Shown: piece by piece, positions 55,963 through 64,000 of the stretch
How positions within the stretch are numbered: position 1 is the stretch's first letter
How the letters are laid out: each line of letters begins with the position of its first letter
NCBI GenBank assembly: GCA_026936325.1
Contig: JAPTHN010000001.1
Coordinates: 97,727,859-97,791,858 of the forward strand
Length of the DNA: 64,000 bases
Origin: Platynereis dumerilii
Lineage: Eukaryota > Annelida > Polychaeta > Phyllodocida > Nereididae
Direction: 5' to 3'
Notes under the pieces: model-generated
Told to the model about the DNA's origin: nothing
Seen by the model: only the letters and a program-made list of their open reading frames with translations
The model's database searches: none
Position numbers and translations under genes: made by a program

Positions 55963-58900
55963 CTGAAAAAAAATAATTATAATTTCAAATTCCAACAAAG
56001 ATATCACAAATTTGTCTCAGAGAATAAACAGAGACCTTTCTGAGATCTGCTGCTACAATATCTGTTGTTGTGGGGCCACCATTATGTTTCATGAATATAA
56101 TAATCAAACAGTCAGCTTGTCAAAACAAAACAAGTCAGGTACAGGGTTAGAGTTTTGTCTTTCAAAAAGCTTTAAATTTCATGCTGTAGGGTATATGATA
56201 CATTGAGATGGGCAGGCACTTCTGGGTGTGAACATCTTGATACTGGAAATTTTTGAAAGTGATCTCATTTCACATAACAGTTTTATTTAGCAAACAGGTC
56301 CTTTTTAAGGAAATAATTGAAAAATGGAAGTTTTGAAATTGCTTTGATTTTGGTAAATAATTATATGTTGCTGATAGTTACATATACTGATGCTACATTT
56401 TGACAAGCAAATTTCCGTTTTTAAGTGATACTCGGAGTTATAATCCTACATGGTTGCAGTTCGTTCTTGATCGATAAGTATTGATTTCTTCCGTTTCACA
56501 ATACCAAACATAAACCAAATTTTTTGGCATTGCAGCAGATTTAGGACAAGGAAGTGGAAGAGAGAAACATTAAATTTTCACTTTTTTTTTTGCATTTTAC
56601 CTTTGTTTGAGGGTAAGGGTTATATGTACATTTGTATCACTTCAGTCAGCAGAGGAGCAAAGGGGAATAAGAGAAAAGAGAAGAAAAAGAGAAAGGGGGG
56701 GGGTACTTGTGATGGAGATAGGTGAACCTTTTAAAGCTTGGCAACAGACTATGTTTCAGATGTGCTTTTGAAGATGTAAGGGGTGACAATTTCATCAGCT
56801 GATAATGTGGAGTAGGGACTTCCAGGAATAATAGGGGATGTTAGACATAGAGTTCATGTAGTAAGATAGTTTGAAATTTTGATTAATCAATTAACACTCT
56901 ACATAATTATCGAAAATTGATTTGCATTAATGCATTATGATTATTCTGTCTGGTTATATATCATATTCCTAATTAGGAAGCCTAAGAAAAGGACTGATTC
57001 TCGATTCACTAAAAAGATGAATGTAGAAAAAATATGACAATACTGTCCAAATATACCAAGTTGCCAACCAGCGGAAAACAGTGCAAGGGAATTTTTTGTT
57101 CCCAGAAAGATATACCGACAAAACCTTTTTTTTTTTTGGGAGATAAATACCAAAAACATCCAAAAGGAAATTGGTAACTGTTATTGAAGGAGTTGTGGTT
57201 TATAAAGAGGAAGATGAGAGGAAACATTTGAATGAAGAGAGACAGAATCTTGGGGGGGGGGGGGGGGGGCTGAGGTTAATACAAAGGGGGAAATGGGAAA
57301 GGGGGGAGGATGTTGTTGTTCTGTTGGTAGAGAGCCAATGGAGCCATTCAGGACTAATCAGGAGAGTCTCATTGAGCCTTTCATCTGTCTGACAGACTCT
57401 GACAGGCCACAGACCTCTCCAAGAGGCAAGTCATCCAGTGTCCTCTTTTCTGCTTGTCCTCTCCCCTGTACACAACATATGTATAAATAATATCTCCATT
57501 CGCAGCCGGGTCCAAGCCTATGCTCTATGTGATTTTCGTATTATTTCACTATCCCTACATTCCTAATTTTCTCTGTACATGTAGTTATCCCTTGTCTTTT
57601 TCCAGTTGTTAAAGTTGTCTTAATCTTGCCCACCTTCCGTGCTATCATTTCATTTTTCGACTATATCTTGTCATCTTCTTTTGAACTCTCCGATTAATGT
57701 TCTTCATTTAACCTCTAAGAAAAATATGATAACCAGTCCCTTCTTGGTCTGTTCTGCTATCATATTTTCTATCTTCTTCTTGATTCTCCACTCAACCATA
57801 TATTCTATAATTTTTTTTAAAGATCCATTTCTTCTTTTCTCTGTCCTGTCATCCTCTTCTCTATCTTGTTATCACCAGTCCATTCATCTCTCATTTCCAA
57901 CCTCATCTCCAATGCACTAGCTACCTCTTTTCTGAAGTTCTCTTTGAGACTCTACTATCCCCACGCTGTCTATCATTGACCATCACAGATCTTAATAACA
58001 GTCTCTATTTTCAATCATCTGCCTCAGGGATCATGTCATGAACTCACTTTGATATATGACATCATCATCAGGTTGATGACTTGATGATATAATTATGTCA
58101 CGTCATGGGCCCATTTACCCAAAACAAGCCACATAACATCTTTACACATTAACTGATATATTATGTTACTAGAACATAGCTTTCTGTAATTTTGGAGAGA
58201 AATATAATTGCCGTCAGAAATGTTTTGATTCTGACTGGATGACTTTTTTAAGCCAACAACATTTCCACGTAATGTGGAGAATGAAAATCAGATAATTTTC
58301 CTGACCTTTTGTTGCTAATTTCATCTTTTACTTTGAAAAAGATGTCAAAAGTTTCTGCCATGGGGTCAAAGCTATAAATTGCAATTTTGAACGGACAAAA
58401 GGAATATTACTTTCATGAAAAATACTATAACTTTTGTTTTGTCCAAGTTCTGTCAAAGTTATTGATTGCACTGGTATTCCGATTTCACCTGCCTTTCTTG
58501 TGAAGATTCGAAAACTTGGCAGAGACTTCCAAGAGATGAGCAAGGCACTCCTCTTCTTGTATGTTTCAACTTATCTTGGGCAGAAGCACTTACCGCTGTG
58601 ATGGAGTATTGTTCGGAGAGACTTACAAGTCTGCATAAGATCAGCCATTTGTAACAGTTGGGGCTATAAAGTATAAAGCAGTTAAGTAGTACTCCCAGGT
58701 CCCAGAGAGGACCCTTGTCACAGTTCCCTGCACTTGGCTCCTGCACAAAGTACCCAGCGGACTACACAGATATGCATCACTTTTTACCACAACAATGCAC
58801 ACTTTTTTATGCTTCTTTTTATGGCACTTTTTTGTGACACTTTGGAATTTTGGTAACGGAATTCGACAATGCATTGTTATTTTCTAACAATCAGAATCAA

Positions 58901-59799
58901 AGCTATGTCTCAATGCCACACAAGCTATCCAGAGTGGAGGGTTCTCCATTTTTTTCTCTTCGGCAAGTCCCAGAAAGGCAAGAATAGGGGTTTCTATCAG
59001 TTCAAAATGCCTGTTCACTCAGAAAGATCAAAAAGAGCCAATTTGAGATAAGACTTAGGAATTCCTATGATCTCCTTTTTTATCACTTTTTTTTTTGGTA
59101 GAAGTATCCTACCCATCCCTATTCTAGTTTGGAGAGGGGCACTGCTGGTCTCATTATGATAAGGCAATAAAGATCAAAAGTACATTGTAATGTCATTGTT
59201 CAACCTGTTCACTTCACAGAGACAGCAAAAATGCAGCAAAAATGTTTTTTCAAGTATGTCGAAACAAGTTTCGAAAGTTGCCAAAATTACTCCAAAATGC
59301 TGCATCATCAATCCATATTGATTATGATAAATGAACAAATAGCAAAAATTACCCGCACAATTTTCACTCACATAATTAAGATTGATCCCTGAAGGCTTTT
59401 CAAATGAGTTTTGTAACTTTGCCCTGGATCACAATGACTAAATTTCTTTGTCACTCCTAAACTTTAACCATGCCACCGGTTTACAGAGTGTTCGAAGTGA
59501 TGTTGAAGGCAATGCCATGTGACAAATGATGAAGCTAAACCGAAAAAGGTCATGGGTGATGCGGCTTTACATCCTGTGATTTTACATTGATATGGCTTTT
59601 TAAAACTGGGCGGGCAGGGACCACAGCAATGAAGATTAAGTTCATTCTGAGCACAGGATGATATATCTGGATCTAATTATATTGGCAAGGAGTAGAATGC
59701 AAGTCCTAAGGTTTAGCAGCTTGACGATACCACTGAGGTAGGCCTCCGGTTTAAGTTATTTGAATATTACGGCAAATACAACAGCTAACTGTTACTTAC
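55963..59799 (-). other. Intron of the minus-strand gene
   Basis: The 3.8-kb intron between the last two coding exons has GTAAGT at 59799 and a pyrimidine-rich acceptor at 55963. It holds a 17-18-nt poly-G run (about 57254-57271) and CT-rich sequence at 57540-57930. No other exon could be supported. Confidence 0.75.
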
Positions 59800-59948
59800 T
59801 TGAAATGTATGGTCTTATCGGTCAGAGTGAAAGGATCCCCATCCAGATTAACAGCAGTGATGGCGTCCTTGTGTTCCGGATTCGGCAATCCATTCAGGAT
59901 GATCCGGAAAGCACTCACAGACTTGCTGGTCACATAGTCGAGGTCAGC
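59800..59948 (-). CDS. Penultimate coding exon of an unidentified host gene
   Basis: On the minus strand, acceptor tttttgtttcag, then 149 nt open in one frame, then donor GTAAGT. It begins in phase 0 (ADLDYVTSKSVSAF), continues IILNGLPNPEHKDAI and TAVNLDGDPFTLTD, and ends KTIHF plus two bases. Balanced composition, good splice sites at both ends and a phase match to the next exon make it a confident exon. The upstream exons of the gene must lie right of 59948, most likely beyond the window. Function is unknown to me. Confidence 0.85.
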
Positions 59949-62900
59949 CTGAAACAAAAATGTTGATCTTATTACTTTGGTGACACAACTTATCTGCTTA
60001 TGACAATTGGTGCTATAGAAATATTCATACCATGATAGGGCTGATAAACGCAATATCTGACCATTATGAAATATAAGTCTTTCAGCATATGACAAATAGC
60101 ATTTATCGGTTCAATCATGGTATAATTCAGTAAATCACATGCACTTAATGAATCAGACTCGCATTGTGCCCTGAAATGTGTTGGACCTCTGGTCGTGCTG
60201 CCATGTGACCCTTGGGCCGATACATGGCTCTTGGGTCAAAATACGAGGGCCGATACATGAAATGTCAGGTGTACAAAACAAGGCTATTTAAAAGCAGTAC
60301 GCATTGTCTATGATCTTATTGAGGAGATACTAAGTGGAGAATTGCCTTTTCGTGAGAGTGGGCTTTTTGAGTAGCTAGATTGTTTTAATGAGGTCAGGGA
60401 GCAAACAGGGCCCTGGGAGGGATCAAGGGTCCAAGGGGCAGGTCATGGGTTGTAATGACCAATGTCCGCCACCAGATGTCATAGCAGGGCAAGCCATTAC
60501 AAGAGAAATACACCAGGTGTTTCTGGGACTTTGGTGCCACTCATGTGCTACTCATGTGGCCAGGTCAAAGGTGTCTCTGATGTTTTAGTTCTCTGTCATA
60601 CAAACGAAACTCACTTTGAGCTTGTCTGTGCTGGCCTCAAAAATAGTCCTCTATGCAGTCTTGCTGTTTTGTGGTGAGCTTGGTCAAGGGCCCTTCCAAC
60701 TGCAAAAGGCTTTTGAAACAAAGCTTTCTGACTTAGTCAACTAAAGAGGCCTAATGACCCCTTGCCAAGTTGGCCCCTGTGCCATCCTCAATGAGTGAAA
60801 CAACAAGGAACAACACAGGGAGAACAGAGGCCATCACACACAGACAGATTCATTTAATCAGCTCAAGGGAGCAGCTAAATGAAGCAGTGATCAAGCATGT
60901 TTGATCAACCAGAGAATACTTTTGATGCCAAGGCTGGCTCACTGCCTGCTGACCACAGAGCTGGTCCTGACCCAGCCAGTTGTCACTGAGGGTGCAAATG
61001 ACCACTGGTCTAACAGACTCTGACCATTGGCCTGCATGGAGCCAGGGCTACACTAGGACCACACAATGACCACACCAGAAGGCCCTAATGGAGGCACACG
61101 TTTTGTATTACACATGTCGAGTACAATGAGTTCAATGCACAGTGCTTGGTGATCTGACTAGAATTGGCAGAGGTACCAAGCACTATTTAGTATCACTGAG
61201 CTGTATTTTGAGCTCTTCCACCAGACTGGAAGTGTAATTTAAGAACACAGGAGACTATGAGTTGGTAGTTATGGTGTTTAAACAAAATCTCCTTTTTTCA
61301 TTTTTCTTTCCTCATTTATTTTTTAGGAAAACTATTTTTGGAAAAGTAAACAAGGTCACAATTACTAATAGCTGCTGTCAAAAAAGCTACAGGTGAAATT
61401 GGGACAATTAGAAAGTCAAATGTTTCCTTTTGTTGAATACATCCACTAATTTTCTACCCATGCAACCACACAACCAATTACCACAGGTGGAACACTGCTA
61501 TTAAAAGGTGAGCACAGTGTGTGTACACAACCACCCATCCAGTGGCACCAATGCACCCACACAGTGCTACCAGTGCACCCATGTAGTCACGATAACTGAA
61601 AGGACAATCATGGGTATGAGCTCATGAACACAAGAGGAGAACTGCGTTCAATTGACTCCAATTATTTGGTCAGAGTGATTCTTTAATCACTACCTCCTTT
61701 CAGTAAGATATAATGATACACCTGTAATGAATAGAAGATGTCATGCATGTCCCCTCATCAGTCATCACACACTTAACTAGCTCCCAGAGTCCCAGCATCA
61801 TTCAGTTCTGCCTCAGTTCTGCCCCAGCAGTCCATCCATCTCCATCACAGTGTCATCGCCAGGTATCACTGTCACCACCACACTGGCGTCACAGCATCAT
61901 CATATTCAGCAGCAGCAACCGTGACATCACTGTCACTCAATTGCATAATTTCACAAACTTTATGACCACAATCACCACATTGTCACCACATCATCATCAG
62001 ACAACTTGAATGGCATTAACTTGTATGGAGGCGACTTGAGTGGCATTAACTTGGATGGAACCAACTTGAATTGAGCCAAAACGAGAGCTCTTGAGTCAAG
62101 AGGCAGAGTAGTAGGGTTGCCAAAGGAGCAGAGGGGACCAGCATGCATCTCTTCATTGAAGTTTTTAGCCATGGATAGCAGTTGAAAAGCAGTGTTAAAA
62201 CAACGTCCAAAAGGGGCAATGGTTGTCAGAGAGGCAGTATGCCTGAGCAATGTGAGCATGTACCTCTTCAGGCATGCATGGCCCATTAGAAAGCAGTGTT
62301 TTGCAGGCAATATAGGGCTGGGAGCATGACAGAATGCAGAACCACCAACCCACTTCAATCAAACATCATTTCTGGTCACGCACAACAGAGTTGAACATAG
62401 GTTCTTTTCAGACAGAACTTTAACAGCCCTATCTTCCTTTCGAAAGTTGTCATCAAACATCCATTATAACCATAGGGCCTATAAAGCAGTTTTAAATCAG
62501 CATTTTACCATAGAGCTATCACACAATGACGAACTAATGAAGAGCAAACATCAGTGTTGAGGAGCAGAGCAAAATAATTGAGTGTTGAAGAGCCCCTCCT
62601 TTTGGCTCCTTATTTTGACATGCACCTCAATCCTGGCAATCCACTATAACAGTGAAGCACTTGATGCAACCTCACTGCCATTTTTGCCAGTGGTGTTCTA
62701 TGGTGTTGTGTCCATGACTGTCTGTGACTCCGTGGTAAAGTCAGGTAGTCAGTCAGGGGCCAAATTACCCCACCACCCATCGCCACACTCAACAATTCAC
62801 AACTAATTACCAAGCATACATGCAAACCACTAGTCAGCCCAACTCAGTTGTCATCCCAATCACCGGCTGATCAGCCAACAATTGCAAAAGACAATTGAAA

Positions 62901-64000
62901 AGAGCTCAAAAAGACAATTGCTAATTCCAAAAAGTAATCCCCAAATACCATGTCCAATACCAACCTGGCATCATCAGCCTCCTCAAATGATTGGCATCTC
63001 AACTAATTGTAATAAAATACCCTGTAATCTCCATTGTCTTACATGCACTGTTGTTGGGAGACTGGCCAAGTTTCAGTCCAGTTTTGATGATAGAGACACA
63101 ATCATTGCAGCATCATTTTAAAATTATGTGGTACTCAATCGAATATCATGTCTTAAACCTAAGGGCCTGGTTTACAAATTGAGAAAATACAAGAAAAGTG
63201 ACAAAGAAAATTGATAAAGAAACCTCGTAAAGACAATAATCATTATTATCCAATAAGGAGAAATTGGGTATGAGCCCACTTTTCTGGTAATGGCCAAAAT
63301 GAAATGAGATATACAACCATATATACCAGCATTACAAGGCCATAAACTAGTTTATTGAACAAGAAAACTAACTTCAGAATAAGTTAATTTGCAATGAAAA
63401 AGTGAATATTTTGTGGGCTAGGCAGAAATGTCTGAAATGATGATGTTTCATAGGGACTCAAGACAAAAGAATTGCCAAAAAAGGCAATAACAGAGGCTTG
63501 GGAGAATCAAGGCAATGAAAGAGCAGAAAAAGATGCAGAAAGGCAGAGAAAGGAGCAGGGAAAGAGCTGTAAAGATGCTGTGAAGATGTTGTAAAGACGC
63601 AAGAGGCATGGATGAATGGTTGAATGGAAGGGGCAACCTTCGCCTGGTAGGATCAATTACTGGCAGCGAATCTAATACCTTGCATCTTGAACATGTGATC
63701 AGAATCTAAACACCCCCAGCTCTCTTTTGATGGTCTTGTGATGGTCTTTTGTTCAGTGAGGCCCAGCATTTCAAGCAAGAATTCCTCTTATTAATTGAAG
63801 ACTGTTGCCAAAACGCCCAGCCTCAGACACTGGAGCGACCCACACGCAGGCTGCAGTCCTCTAGGCCAGCCCCCTTCAGATGTGGCAGAATCAGGCAGAT
63901 ATAGAAAAACACTTGTCAATTATGATTGCCTAATGAGATAGGGTAATTGCTTTTTCTTCTGTCCATTAGCCTGATCACAGAGGACAATGTTGGCAAGCCC
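59949..64000. other. Probable upstream intron, no recognised exon
   Basis: No further splice-flanked exon could be supported. A short imperfect minisatellite of acttgaatggcattaacttg type lies at about 62003-62075. Trinucleotide-like CATCACAG/GTCATC repeats occur at 61840-61990. Minus-strand open frames at 61972-62358 and 63448-63636 have no supporting signals. Confidence 0.45.

Noticed and set aside
60605-60645. Possible 36-nt minus-strand exon before the donor GTGAGT, in phase with the exon at 59800
   Set aside because: The acceptor has no pyrimidine tract and the segment is too short to judge.

Overview
This is animal genomic DNA, not microbial. It is AT-rich, gene-poor and split by introns, with GT-AG exons, long microsatellites and many DNA-transposon remnants. 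The palindrome TAGGCCTA(T) recurs throughout the non-coding sequence and CpG is not strongly depleted. This looks most like a marine invertebrate deuterostome, and I would guess an echinoderm. That taxonomic call is an inference from texture, not from a diagnostic gene.

Layout. (1) 1-15.8 kb: apparently part of a minus-strand host gene, with two exons at 15603-15766 and 795-854 whose phases match. The large gap between them holds two head-to-tail Helitron-like copies (0.9-3.2 kb), (GATA)n and (CTTAT)n arrays, an ACGT/CRE-dense patch (7.6-7.8 kb) and a foldback-like transposon whose ends are arrays of AATCACCTTTT (11.8-13.4 kb) around a decayed LINE fragment. (2) 16-38 kb: no convincing genes. 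There are three non-autonomous DNA transposons with target-site duplications (hAT-type 17.1-17.5 kb; palindromic hAT-type 33.0-34.2 kb; TA-flanked element 36.3-37.4 kb), two more ends of the foldback-like family (24.7-24.9 kb) and large TCTA and TCC tracts. (3) 38859-44617: a structurally complete PIF/Harbinger transposon with 15-bp perfect terminal inverted repeats and a TTA duplication. It carries two convergent genes, a DDE transposase and a MADF (Myb/SANT-like) DNA-binding protein. (4) 44.6-51.7 kb: repeats, including two copies of one tRNA-derived SINE family and a 24-bp minisatellite. (5) 51.7-60 kb: the 3' end of a second minus-strand host gene (two coding exons with matching phase and a probable 4.1-kb 3' UTR). 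The rest, to 64 kb, shows no recognisable gene.

The most striking observation is in the Harbinger element. Both genes end, 29 and 23 nt after their stop codons, in a 16-nt hairpin plus ACCA that matches the replication-dependent histone mRNA 3' stem-loop (GGYYYU-UYUH-ARRRCC-ACC). A conserved stretch of about 50 nt follows where the histone downstream element would lie. One stem carries a wobble change (U.G for C-G) that keeps it paired. The MADF protein also carries histone-H1-like (TPKKQ)n and (KPAAKPADKP)n tracts. Together these suggest a transposon that borrowed histone-type, SLBP/U7-dependent 3' processing and so may limit its expression to S phase. I know of no described case, but I could not search the literature.
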